NCBI GenBank assembly: GCA_037953745.1
Contig: JBAKBP010001392.1
Location: 124,001-188,000, forward strand
Direction: 5' to 3'
Source: Lithodes maja
Lineage: Eukaryota; Arthropoda; Malacostraca; Decapoda; Lithodidae
Length of the DNA: 64,000 nucleotides
Shown here: positions 32,543 to 44,136 of the stretch, in pieces
Numbering within the stretch: the stretch's first letter is position 1
How the letters are laid out: each line of letters begins with the position of its first letter
Notes under the pieces: generated by a model
The model's database searches: none
What the model was told of the DNA's origin: nothing
The model's input: the letters and a program-made list of their open reading frames with translations, nothing else
Translations under genes and position numbers: made by a program

Positions 32543-32845
32543 GAAGGAGGAATGACGCCTGAATCAGCGTCTGGTCAGAGATCCACACAAGTACATCCAC
32601 GATATGATGGAAAGCTTATTAGATAGTTATTCTTATTTTCTTTTTGTTTTTATTTTTTACGAAGTTTTTTCGTAGTGAGAACCCAATTCATAATGACTGA
32701 AGCCATGAGTGAGGTCGCGTGCGCTCATGATGAAGGCTCCTCAGTTTTTAAATGCTCTGCGCGGTAGATTCAAACTACGGCGGATTAGTGTTTGAAGAGG
32801 ATGCCTTATGTAATAGGCATGTTCGTCAATGATGGAGGGGCCACT
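32543..32845 (-). repeat. DIRS right inverted terminal repeat
   Basis: Reverse complement of 24236-24538. The terminus itself (to 32852) reads CCACTAATAAAT, and the next base resumes the host gag sequence. Confidence 0.9.
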
Positions 32846-32852
32846 AATAAAT

Positions 32853-34266
32853 ACAACTCTACAGATACGTGAGGACCACGTATAGCTATGAAGATTACGA
32901 CCAACAAAATGAACTCTTATTCACCGCATTGTTAAACATCCTCCCACCCCACATCACCGCCCATCTCGACCCGTATGGCTTATTCGAAGAACATATGCTC
33001 TCCATCAGAGAAGAATGCCTACGCAGTTCGATGAATCCCCTATCCAACCCTTCAGCCCCTATCCAAGACTCCGTGCACCCTTCCAAAATGACTTCCGGTG
33101 AAAGTCCAACCCCAGTGCACTCTTCCTTGCCTCTATCCTCTCTGACCATCCCTAAATTTTCCCCTGCCCAGCCATCCACCAACGATCATCTTCCATCAAT
33201 TGTGTTACCCCATAAACCCCATCGTTTTTCTATGCATGTCAAACAAACCCACCAACCCCAGATAACCTCTAACCAGACCGTGACTGCCACCAAGAAGATT
33301 CCCAAAATTCGTCCTGTTAACAACCCCAAGTCAATACATCAGTCCTCTACCAATAATCCCTGTTCTACACCTAACTCTTCCCCCACCAACCCTCCGCAGT
33401 CCCCCCAACAAGCCCCGTATTCTAGCTATGCCTACCTATGTAGGCCTACCACAACATATTTTCCGCATGACCCCAGAAATGTTCAGCTATTCCCCCACCA
33501 ACAAAATTTCCCTTGTGACAGTTTTCCGTCGGTAGCTTGTGACAGTTTTCAGTCAGTAGCTCCCTTCCACCCCCACACAATTCACACCCCTAGAAAACTT
33601 CGAAACCCCACACTTGACTCGCCCTCCCATGTCAAACAAACTCACCAGTCCCAGATAACCTCTAACCAGACCGAGACTGCCACCAAGAAAATTCCCCAAA
33701 CTCGTCCTGTTAACAACCCCAAACCAGTACATCACTCCTCCCTCAATAACCCATGTCCTATGCCTAACTCTGCCCCCACTAATCCTCCCCAGTCCCACAT
33801 AACCTTTAACCAGACTGAGACTGACACCAAGAAAATTCCCCAAATTCGTCCTGTTAACAACCCCAAATCAATACATCAGTCCTCTACCAATAACCCCTGT
33901 TCTACACCTAACTCTTCCCCCACCAACCCGCCGCAGTCCCCCCAACAAATCCCGTTTCCTAACTCGCTCACCTCTCACCACCCTGACCCTCCCACACGCG
34001 CCGTTAATCCTCCCCTCACGCGTGACGACCTAGGGACCCAACCATGTTCCCCCCCTTCCCCCAGAAATGCTCAGCTATTTCCCCACCAACAAAATTTCCC
34101 TTGTGACAGTTTTCCGTCAGTAGCTCCCTTCCACCCCCCCACAATTCACACCCCTAATAAACTTCAAAACCCCACACTTGACTCACCCCCTCATGACAGA
34201 CAAACCCACCAATCCCATATAACCTCTAAACAAACCGTCACTGCCACCGACACCCCACCACTCTGA
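32853..34266 (+). pseudogene. gag of element 1, C-terminal part and Pro-rich tail
   Basis: It continues the gag homology after the DIRS insertion: NELLFTALLNILP aligns with QQILVNLVSILPS of element 2, and YGLFEEH with HDFVGYKK. After about 33010 the product becomes Pro/Asn/Thr/Ser/Gln-rich with internal repeats and stops at 34264-34266. A Met at 32869 could start a product, but it lies mid-gag. No zinc knuckle or protease motif was seen. The tail region corresponds loosely to the Pro-rich region behind the protease in element 2. Confidence 0.75.
33234..33948 (+). repeat. Coding tandem repeats in element 1 tail
   Basis: Three related units (33234-33402, 33629-33797, 33797-33948) encode variants of ITSNQT, KKIP, RPVNNPK, SSTNNPC, NSSPTNPPQS. 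A spacer with CDSFPSVA repeats separates the first two. Base composition is strongly C-rich on the plus strand. Confidence 0.8.
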
Positions 34267-34560
34267 TCCTCCACACGCGCCGTTAATCCTCCCCTCACGC
34301 GTGACGACCTAGGGACCCAACCATGTTCCCCCCCTTCCCCCAGAAATGCTCAGCTATCCCCCCACCAACAAAATTTCCCTTGTGACAGTTTTCCGTCAGT
34401 AGCTCCCTTCCACCCCCCCACAATTCACACCCCTAATAAACTTCAAAATCCCACACTTGACTCACCCCCTCATGACAGACAAACCCACCAACCCCGGATA
34501 ACCTCTAAACAAACCGTCACTGCCACCGACACACCCACCACTCTGATCCTCCCACACGCG
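33992..34560 (+). repeat. About 280-bp tandem duplication
   Basis: Units start with CCACACGCGCCGTT at 33992, 34271 and 34552 (third partial). The units are nearly identical, but the first is in frame with gag and the second follows the stop. The copy number may be polymorphic. Confidence 0.85.
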
Positions 34561-35726
34561 CCGTTTAAAACCCCCCCTCAACGCGTGACCCCCACCAAAG
34601 TGGTTCCCCCCCCCCTCATGCGTACCGAACACCTGCTCACCAGTCGGTCCCCCACCATCATGAGCCCAGCTAAACTTTCAACCTCCCCCTCTTCACCGTT
34701 ACCCCACCCGCCCCAAATTCCACCCCCAAAGATCCCGCTCGACAAAATACCACTCCCATCCCAATCCAACCACAAAACTTTTTCCACCTTGGCTAAACCC
34801 CAAAATACTCTCTCTCTCACCCCAAACAACATAATCAACCTCTCAACTTCAACCACTCCTCGAAATCCCATCCATGTCTCTCCCGAAAATAAAATCAGTC
34901 CAAATTCAACCCCTCTCAAACCATAACCCTGCCTGCCCAGACCCCCCCCCCCCCACCATCTCCCTATCAAATCCCCACACCCCAAACCTCCAAACCACCC
35001 GATCATAGTAAACTCTCAACCTTCAGCCTTACTCACCCTTCCCCAAACCCCACTCACGACCACAACTCTCTACACAATTCAACCCCTCCCCAGCACCAAC
35101 CTCTTCCGCAACAACAACCCCGACTCGACCTGCCCGTTTCATCTTTAAAACCCCCCTATCACTACCCCCGACCGAAACCACTTAGATCCCCCCTCCAAAA
35201 CTGGCCCCGGGCCAGCTCGCCCCCAGACCCACATTCCTAACGACAAGAACTAACGGTATATCCACCCCGCCCTTCCAAAGTGAAAGTGAAACCCCAAGGT
35301 CAAAGCCACAACCACCACCACCCCCTATTACCAGACCGTCACCCAGACTAACGGCGACCCTAAATAACCCCCCCTGATGATGATGAGGATATTATTGTAC
35401 TTAATGTTTTTATTGTTTTCAATTCCTAAGCGATTGGGCATGATTCTATAAATTTACATGTTTTCCATATACTGTATATATTATTTTTTCCCTTAGTCAT
35501 ACTACTTTTCTTGTTAACCTACACTTTTCTGACTATCTTTTAAATTTGCTTTATACATTGTTAAACACTTTACCTCTTCTTAATTTCCTGTGTTCTTAAT
35601 TATCTGTTCTTTCTTAAATTTACATGTTTTCCATATACTATATATTATATATTTTTTCCCTTAGTCATACTACTTTTCTTGTTAACCTACACTTTTCTGA
35701 CTATGCTTCTTTTTACTTCACCCTTG
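34561..35726. other. Element 1 C-rich 3' internal region
   Basis: A C-rich Pro/Ser-type open stretch (34585-34926) is followed by non-coding DNA. An 85-bp block beginning TTTACATGTTTTCCATATAC occurs at 35453 and again at about 35619 (period about 166). No pol domain is recognisable. Confidence 0.6.
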
Positions 35727-35763
35727 AGGCTCGAGGACGAGCCTATAATGAAGGAGAGGGAAG
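35727..35763 (+). promoter_or_regulatory. Hairpin plus polypurine tract, element 1
   Basis: AGGCTCG (35727-35733), loop AGGA, CGAGCCT (35738-35744) forms a perfect 7-bp stem. The purine tract AAGGAGAGGGAAG (35751-35763) directly abuts the 3' LTR. The tract would prime plus-strand DNA. The same pair is conserved in element 2. Confidence 0.85.
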
Positions 35764-38700
35764 TAAAATGCCCCAGAACGAGAAGCCCACCACAGAAGCC
35801 ACGAACGAACACCACACAGAAACACCCAAAGGAAAGGTCCACAGAACGAAAGGACCAGCTGACCGAGCCAGCCATTTCAGACAGGCCCAAGCCCGCAGGG
35901 CTAAGCAGCTCCAGGCCGCACCCATTTACCTTTTCTAAACTGACCATTTTCCACACCTCACGTACACTACCCCCCTCGTGTCCTACACTCTTAACGACAA
36001 AGATGATGAACAGGAATATACATTCATATTAAAAACACCCATGCCCTGTCCCGACGTTGAGCCAATGCCAACACATCAGACAGCCATAATTATATCTATG
36101 TATGTTCTTACATCCGAGAAGTAGATGTTATATATCTTAGAAGTTAAAACACCCACGCTTGTCCCTAGACCTCGTATATCATTTCCCATGACGAGTATAG
36201 ATATATGTAACCTGTGCTCAGTCGCCCCTTGCATTGTTCCTCTAGTAACTAAGTCTATAATATTAACTGCCACCAGCATTGATACGACATAGCGGCACTG
36301 TCCTTGTGTCGTATTGTGCCAAGTACAGATCAACCAGGTTTCATCACCTTATTAGGACGACGACTATAATGTCATCGTTCATCGATGTATGCAATCCTTA
36401 GTTTAAGTATTAATATTAACATTCCCTAACATCTTGTCTTGCCAGACTAAGCTTCTGAAGACCCATCGCCCCATAAATCTATGTATTCAATCCTTAGGTT
36501 AAGTATTTTTATCCGCCATTGTGTTCACCTTTTTCCATTTACTTTTCCACAATTGTCATACGTCTTCCCCTTGCCTCCTTCGTATCCACAGTCCACACTA
36601 CGCCAATTTACTTCGTGTCATACACCTCTTACCCCAACCAGAGATTGTATAAGATAACCTGGTTACCAGTATCTGTCATAAGTACCCCGAAACAATAACT
36701 AAGTACCCCTACGAACTGCCGCTGTTGTTGGTATATTTATATTTAATAGAAAACGCAGTTCCCAGGGCCAACTAATAGTATCCATAACCCCTCGGACTGA
36801 TCACATAACTCTATCTTTTCCAGACTCATATACCACCCCATAGTTGCATTCCCCGGTAGCATTTGGCTAACGTATTCTACTGCCTTTTCAAACTTCCATA
36901 TCAACTGCAGCCTAATGCCACCCCCACGCCCAGAGACCTTAGGGTCAAATTCCCCTATAGCCCCCCTGCACTCCCCCCCTCTCATTATAAGACCCCGCAC
37001 TTCTCTACTCTTGTCCGACCTAGCCTCTCTCTCATACCTCTTGAAGATCCTTGAAATGTCCGTTGCTAATGCTCTCCAACCTTTTATATATATACTCCTA
37101 TCCAGCCTACCTTCACTTAGTAGGCCAGAACAACATTAGAACTTTACTAGCCCCTTGCATGCCATCTATTCTCTTACAACCCATTCACAACCCTGCACCC
37201 AATGGTCGTCGGTGCGAGGCTAGCCGCCTCGCCAGTAACTAACTTCTATTGCCATACTTCCAGATAAATGTGGCAGAGTTAGCAACCCAGTCTCCACCAC
37301 ATCCAGCAAACCCTACAATTAACAACCAGCCGAGTAAAACCAGCTAGCTAAGGCACCTTCGGTTTTGGTATTAAGGACACCCACATCTGTCTCATACACA
37401 GAGGGTTATTACGAACACTGGTGATATGGCAAGCCCCTAGCCACAGCCGCCGGACGACTATCACAGAGAGAGGGCGCCCAGCTCCCCCTTTTTGCCCACC
37501 CGATGAGGGAGACCCCCACCCCCGCGGAGGTATACCTGGCCCCTGTTTTGACTTCCGAGTCATTGCCAGGTAGCACAGGAATTCTTCCTATCAATGAACT
37601 AACCATGCATGACTAACACCTTTACTAACCTCTATTAACTCACAATAAACCATTTACCTTTCTTGCATGCTCTGATCACTAAATTAGCACCTCAGCTATA
37701 CCATAGAATGAAGATTGAACAATCTAAGAGAGACGCTCCTATCACAGCTGTCCCCATCCTCCTCGCAAAGTAGATCCAGTCTCTCTCCCCTAAATACTTC
37801 CAGTATAGCCAAAATAGTACCTCTTACTAAGGCTCAGTTATATGAAAATATAAAGGCTTCCTATAGCCATGTGCCACAACAGTAAATACCATCTTACCTA
37901 GTCCCCATATCTATTGAGAGCTCAAATAAGTCCATAAGACTCGAGATCCCTACTGTCTACAGGGTCCAGAACCGAGCCTATAAATCTAGCTCCCGCCCCC
38001 AGTCAAATCAGTTGAAAGCTAGACACCAACCAGGGGTCACTACCCTGCAGTTAACTTCTAGCTCTGCCCTTGTGTTGTTCCGGAGTGAGATTCCAGAGCC
38101 GGCAGACTCCGTGGCAGATTTGGATAGAAGGACCTGCCCACGTATTTGAGAACTTCACACATATGGGCCCCCTGGACGGCCGCGGAACCAGTCGTTAGCC
38201 CCCAACATCATGGACGCAAGATAACCAGGACCAGACCCATCAGATACTACCCAAGATTCCCTTTAGCAGTACTACATATTACTGTGCTGTTTAGAGATTC
38301 ACTAATTAATATTTCTACGAAGTGGCTATCTCTTTGCCCCAGTATAATTCATATAACCATTCAATTAGGAAGTGCTAAGTGTATCAGTGTTCATTATTTA
38401 ACAGGCGATACTAACTCTCGTAATCAACCATATGCCCAGATATTATTACCTAGAAGGAAACCCTAGTGATATCTGAAGGTTCGCCCACTGATTTGCGTTC
38501 TATGTATTTCTGAGACAAGAATATAAAACTTAGATCAGTACCCCCTGAGGTTACTAGAATTCCCGTGCTCTAAAATACGCGTGTCTAATCTAGTCTGTGA
38601 ACTACGACTTGTGCACCAGAGCTACCAGTAAGAAATCTAACAGTGAATATGATTCTATAAGTAACATTGATGGTCTTCGGTATATAAACCTGTTAAATTA

Positions 38701-38975
38701 AAGCCAGTGATCAGAAGATTAATACCTGAACGTTGGAAGTGGGAGACTAGGCTCCATCCAGATCCACTTATGCTAGTGTTGTTCGATTCTATTATATTGT
38801 CTTACACAAGTATTCTGCAGTGGTATATCAATAAACGTGATCGTGTAACTTGCTACCATGTGTTTCTTTGTGTTCTCTATTCCTCATATCTTGTATTGTG
38901 CATGCAGCCTTATATACCCAGTCAATTAGAACTCACATTACCCAAGTTAAACCTGTAGAAAAACAGGGCATAACA
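35764..38975 (+). repeat. 3' LTR of element 1
   Basis: 3212 bp, nearly identical to 20532-23744. Differences by eye include single bases near 35818, 35992 and 38380 and AACC against CCGC near 37993. AATAAA is at 38830-38835. It is followed by TSD GTTAT. Confidence 0.94.
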
Positions 38976-38980
38976 GTTAT

Positions 38981-39916
38981 GGTATGCAAAGTAAGGTGGT
39001 AAGAGAAGTTACAGCTTACATTACTTTAATCAATAAATGTCAGGCACTCCTGCATGAAAGAAAGTGCACTAAAGTCCTTCAACACCGACAAGGAATCTTC
39101 TTTAAATGTTAGATGCTATCAAGATGCTCGAATCGGAAATGGAACCCAAAAAGGCCGGCAGCGGAACAATGCTCGTGCAGGCTATGCACACAAAAGGCAG
39201 GATATATAATGCAGTCGGGGCCAAGAATATCCTAAACGCTACAACAATAATAATCGCCACGACAATGCAGTATTCCTATCAACAAAAAGAGCCTAAGTCG
39301 TTTGTGTCTCCATACATCAAACTAGGCTGCGAAATGCTTGTGTAATCATAAACGGGTATGCAAAAAAAAAAAAAGAGTAATTGGTTTAATATACTTAATG
39401 TCTACTATGACTGATAAAGTCTAGCTGGAGTCAATGATACGAGATACTGGTGCACATGGCATGCCGCATAGCCTAGTGCAAATCTCAAGTCTGTGCGTCA
39501 AATATTACGTTATAATGAAGGGTAGCTCTCTTGAGAAACCTTAATACCGAAGTATTAAGCGTTCTCCTGACGTACCTCAAAGACAAACAACGAGCTTAGA
39601 ACAGTGCAGAATGGTATAGGCAAAAAGCCCTCATTCGTGCATGCTCTATTCTCAATGGCACACAGACTAGAATTTACCCAATCAACTCCAGTTCTCAGGT
39701 ATGTCGTGCAGCTTTTAACTAAAGCCAACACCCATCAGAAACAATACCTTATAGTATCAGACTCCTAGTCTAGCATTATCTAATCCAGCAGAACACTAAT
39801 AATTATAGGAAGCGGTACTGAACAATATGAATGCCAACCAATGCTTCGTGATCAACTTATCTTAACAACTAACATACATGGGTTATATAAGACCTTAACG
39901 CACAATACAACTGGCC
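38981..39916. other. Segment of target locus between the two LTR elements
   Basis: 936 bp of pre-insertion DNA. A 13-base A run is near 39361. Short open frames exist (for example 39106-39345, 79 codons) without recognisable domains. A few translated patches (DTGAHG near 39440) hint at a decayed retroelement, but this is too weak to call. Confidence 0.45.
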
Positions 39917-39921
39917 AGCAT

Positions 39922-42900
39922 TAAAATGCCCCAGAACAAGAAGCCCACCACAGAAGCCACGAGCGAACACCACACAGAAACACCCAAAGGAAAGGTCCAC
40001 AGAACGAAAGGACCAGCTGACCGAGCCAGCCATTTCAGACAGGCCCAAGCCCGCAGGGCTAAGCAGCTCCAGGCTGCACCCATTTACCTTTTCTAAACTG
40101 ACCATTTTCCACACCTCACGTACACTAACCCCCTCGTGTCCTACACTCCTAACTACAAAGATGATGAACAGGAATATACATTCATCTTAAAAACACCCAT
40201 GCCCTGTCCCGACGTTAAGCCAATGCCAACACATCAGACAGCCATAATTATATCTATGTATGTTCTTACATCCGAGAAGTAGATGTTATATATCTTAGAA
40301 GTTAAAACACCCACGCTTGTCCCTAGACCTCGTATATCATTTTCCATGACGAGTATAGATATATGTAACCCGTGCTCAGTCGCCCCTTGCATTGTTCCTC
40401 TAGTAACTAAGTCTATAATATTAACTGCCACCAGCATTGATACGACATAGCGGCACTGTCCTTGTGTCGTATTGTGCCAAGTACAGATCAACCAGGTTTC
40501 ATCACCTTATTAGGACGACGACTATAATGTCATCGTTCATCGATGTATGCAATCCTTAGGTTAAGTATTTTTATCCGCCATTGTGTTCACCGTTTTCCAT
40601 TTACTTTCCACAATTGTCATACGTCTTCCCCTTGCCTCCTTCGTATCCACAGTCCACACTACGCCAATTTACTTCGTGTCTTACACCTCTTACCCCAACC
40701 AGAGATTGTATAAGATAACCTGGTTACCAGTATCTGTCATAAGTACCCCGAAACAATAACTAAGTACCCCTACGAACTGCCGCTGTTGTTGGTATATTTA
40801 TATTTAATAGAAAACGCAGTTCCCAGGGCCAACTAATAGTATCCATAACCCCTCGGACTGATCACATAACTCTATCTTTTCCAGACTCATATACCACCCC
40901 ATAGTTGCATTCCCCGGTAGCATTTGGCTAACGTATTCTACTGCCTTTTCAAACTTCCATATCAATTGTAGCCTAATGCCACCCCCACGCCCAGGGACCT
41001 TAGGGGCAAAATTTCCCTGTAGCCCTTGAACTCTCCCCCCCCCCCCCTCTCATTAAGACACCCGCACTTCTCGACTCTTGTCCGACCTAGCCTCTCTCTC
41101 ATACCTCTTGAAGATCCTTGAATTGTCCGTTGCTAATGCTCTCCAACCTTTTATATATATACTCCTATCCAGCCTACCTTCACTTAGTAGGCCAGAACAA
41201 CATTAGAACTTTACTAGCCCCTTGCATGCCATCTATTCTCTTACAACCCATTCACAACCCTGCACCAAATGGTCGTCGGTGCGAGGCTAGCCGCCTCGCC
41301 AGTAACTAATTTCTATTGCCATACTTCCAGATAAATGTGGCAGAGTTAGCAACCCAGTCTCCACCACATCCAGCAAACCCTACAATTAACAACCAGCCGA
41401 GTAAAACCAGCTAGCTAAGGCACCTTCGGTTTTGGTATTAAGGACACCCACATCTGTCTTATACACAGAGGGTTATTACAAACACTGGTGATATGGCAAG
41501 CCCCTAGCCACAGCCGCCGGACGACTATCACAGAGAGAGGGCGCCCAGCTCCCCCTTTTTGCCCACCCGAGGAGGGAGACCCCCACCCCCGCAGAGGTAT
41601 ACCTGGCCCCTGTTTTGACTGCCGAGTCATTGCCAGGTAGAACAGGAATTCTTCCTATCAATGAACTAACCATGCATGACTAACACCTTTACTAACCTCT
41701 ATTAACTCACAATAAACCATTTACCTTTCTTGCATGCTCTGATCACTAAATTAGCACCTCAGCTATACCATAGAATGAAGATTGAACAATCTAGAGAGAC
41801 GCTCCTATCACAGCTGTCCCCATCCTCCTCGCAAAGTAGATCCAGTCTCTCTCCCCTAAATACTTCCAGTATAGCCAAAATAGTACCTCTTACTAAGGCT
41901 CAGTTATATGAAAATATAAAGGCTTCCTATAGCCATCTGCCACAACAGTAAATACCATCTTACCTAGTCCCCATATCTATTGAGAGCTCAAATAAGTCCA
42001 TAAGACTCGAGATCCCTACTGTCTACAGGGCCCAGAACCGAGCCTATAAATCTAGCTCCCGCCCCCAGTCAAATCAGTTGAAAGCTAGACACCAACCAGT
42101 GGTCACTACCCTGCAGTTTACCTCTAGCTCTGCCCTTGTGTTGTTCCGGAGTTGAGAGATTCCAGATCCGGCAGACTCCGTGGCAGAGAAGACTGATAGA
42201 AGCATCTGTCCATGTACAAGTCCTAACGTGCACCTTATAACCTTCACACAAATTCGTGGGTATATAAGTGTGTAGCCAGCAACGATCGTCAAGAGATCCG
42301 ACTTGAGAACTTCCTACATTTTGGACCATCTGGACGGCCGAGGAACCAGTCGTTAGCCCCCAACATCACCGGAAGCAAGATAACCAGGACCAGATCTACC
42401 CATACTATTCAAGATTCATGTTGCTAGTACTAGCTTGATACTCACTTATTAACTTTCTATAAAGTGGCTAAGACCTTGCCCAGTGTAATTCATATTTAAC
42501 CATTCCATTTGGGACGTACTAAGCGATCAGTGCTCTTTAATTAACAGGCGACCTTGACTCTCGTAATTACCTTATTCAGATATTAAAACTCTAGTGATAT
42601 CTAACGTTCGCCCACTGATTTGTGTTCTACGTATTTCTGCCATAAGAATATAAAACTTAGATCAGTACCCCCATGAGGTTACTAGAGATTCCGTGTTCTA
42701 CAATATACGCGTGTCTAATCCTAACTGTGAGCTGCTACTTGGGCACGCGACCAGCCAGCAAGAGGTCAAATCAGTGACATTGAATTATACAAATATATTG
42801 AGGTCTTTCAGTAAAATAAAAACTTGCTAATTAAACCCGTGATCAGAAGAATATACCTGAACGTTGGAAGTGGGAGACTAGGCTCCATCCAGATCCGCTA

Positions 42901-43122
42901 ATGCTAGCAGTTCCCTTCCATTATTTGTTTTGTGCAAAAATTACTATCTTTCTATGCTCTTTATTTATTTACTTCAATAAACGTGAACTTGTGTCGTGTT
43001 ACCGTGCGTTTGTTTTGTGTTCTCTATTCCTCATACCTTGTATTGTGCATGCAGCCTTATATACCCAGTCATTCAGAACTCACATTACCCAAGTTAAACC
43101 TGTAGAAAAACAGGGCATAACA
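39922..43122 (+). repeat. 5' LTR of element 2
   Basis: 3201 bp. Candidate core promoter TATATAAG at 42261-42268, in a segment absent from the element 1 LTRs. AATAAA is at 42976-42981, followed by a GT-rich run. This is a distinct subfamily from the element 1 LTRs: indels plus scattered substitutions, most frequent in the last 1 kb. Confidence 0.93.
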
Positions 43123-43203
43123 TTGGCGGCAGCGGTGGTTCTTGATTCGGATAAAAGGTTGCATTACATTGCAAGTTGGGAACAGCTAGAACACGAGAAC
43201 ATC

Positions 43204-44136
43204 ATGGCGCAACCTACTAACACTTCCATCCCACATTATGATGAAACAAAGTATGGGATCGAAGTATTCATGGACGTAGTGAAACCCTTACTTGACATTA
43301 CTTATACCACGGACGCACACAAAATAGCCGTAACATTACCACACCTGGGAAAAGCCGTTTCCCTGGTGGCCTATCAAGTGCACCCTGATCTCACCTGGAA
43401 CGAATTTCGCACAATAGTGATAGAAGCCATTAAACCTTCGTTGGGCGTTTTCGTGGCCCACACCCGTATCCTAGACACGAAATTCGAAGGCGATCTAGAT
43501 GCCACAGTGAGTAAGCTTGCCCAACACATAAAAAATTCTTTCCCCACGTTGACCAAAATCCAACAAGAACAGCAAATTCTGGTCAACCTTGTGTCGATAT
43601 TGCCCTCAGCAGTAAAAGACCATTTCCGGGTGCACGATTTCGTCGGATACAAAAAAGACCTCATCACGATCCGACGTATTTTGGCCGTGCGCACAGAAGC
43701 ACCCACCCAAATCGCTGTAATCAAGAGGTTTCCCACGCACCCGCAGCAAACCAACCACCAAAACCCCAACAATGCCTACCCAGCCTCATCTTTCAACAAC
43801 AGACCCACCTACCCTTCCGGCAAGCCCCAACCCAGTAGACCCCGGTTCCAACCGTCCCAGCCACGCAGAATCTTCAACCGGAACAGCAACTACAACACCT
43901 ACCAAAGTAAAAACCCTACCTTAGTCATTATCAACCCCTATGATTTCCCTGTCTGTAATGCTCAGTGTGCCCTCCACCAAATTCGTGACTCTGCCAAACC
44001 TCGCCCCTCTACTCCTCGCATTTCTGTAAATGAAGAGGAGTGGGGACAAGAGGAAGAAATTGCCCCCCATACCATGACCTCAGACGATACCGAGGAAACC
44101 CTGGAAGAGGTACATACCGACCCCCAGGATTTTTAA
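43204..44136 (+). CDS. gag of LTR element 2
   Basis: 310 residues from ATG 43204; this start matches the element 1 gag start. It would form the particle of the retrotransposon. Middle region: HPDLTWNEFR, FEGDLDATVSKLAQHI, ILVNLVSILPS. The C-terminus is Gln/Asn/Pro/Arg-rich (about 180-240), then a Cys/His patch (CNAQCALH) that is not a standard CCHC knuckle, and an acidic end. The open frame extends upstream to 42901 within the LTR, but conservation points to 43204. The frame is intact. It ends at GATTTTTAA, overlapping the protease frame. Confidence 0.82.
   Translation: MAQPTNTSIPHYDETKYGIEVFMDVVKPLLDITYTTDAHKIAVTLPHLGKAVSLVAYQVHPDLTWNEFRTIVIEAIKPSLGVFVAHTRILDTKFEGDLDATVSKLAQHIKNSFPTLTKIQQEQQILVNLVSILPSAVKDHFRVHDFVGYKKDLITIRRILAVRTEAPTQIAVIKRFPTHPQQTNHQNPNNAYPASSFNNRPTYPSGKPQPSRPRFQPSQPRRIFNRNSNYNTYQSKNPTLVIINPYDFPVCNAQCALHQIRDSAKPRPSTPRISVNEEEWGQEEEIAPHTMTSDDTEETLEEVHTDPQDF

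Larger units (their letters stand above)
24189..32852 (-). mobile_element. DIRS-like tyrosine-recombinase retrotransposon, complete
   Basis: 8664 bp, coding strand minus, inserted antisense in gag. Inverted terminal repeats (about 24236-24538 and 32543-32845), an internal complementary region near the left end, and three genes (ORF1; RT-RNase H; tyrosine recombinase) define the DIRS order. There is no target duplication, as expected for recombinase-mediated integration of a circle. The ends are placed exactly because the internal complementary region contains the joined right and left termini (junction 24680/24681). Removing the insert leaves gag continuous at the same length as its homologue. 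Confidence 0.93.
20532..38975 (+). mobile_element. LTR retrotransposon element 1 with nested DIRS element
   Basis: The 5' LTR is 20532-23744, the 3' LTR 35764-38975. The 5-bp TSD GTTAT is at 20527-20531 and 38976-38980. A primer-site candidate lies directly after the 5' LTR and a purine tract directly before the 3' LTR. The internal part holds a gag gene split by an 8.66-kb DIRS element, then a Pro/Asn/Ser-rich, C-rich region with tandem repeats. No protease, RT or integrase core is found, so the element is non-autonomous. Without the DIRS insert it would be about 9.8 kb. The two LTRs differ at only a handful of positions by eye, suggesting a young insertion. Confidence 0.93.

Noticed and set aside
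33234..33948. CRISPR-like or satellite array
   Set aside because: Units are about 150-170 bp, coding in phase with gag, and the spacers are not of uniform length.
39106..39345. 79-codon frame and a DTGAHG patch between the LTR elements, possibly a decayed Copia protease
   Set aside because: Only a few scattered residues fit, in shifting phases; too weak to call.
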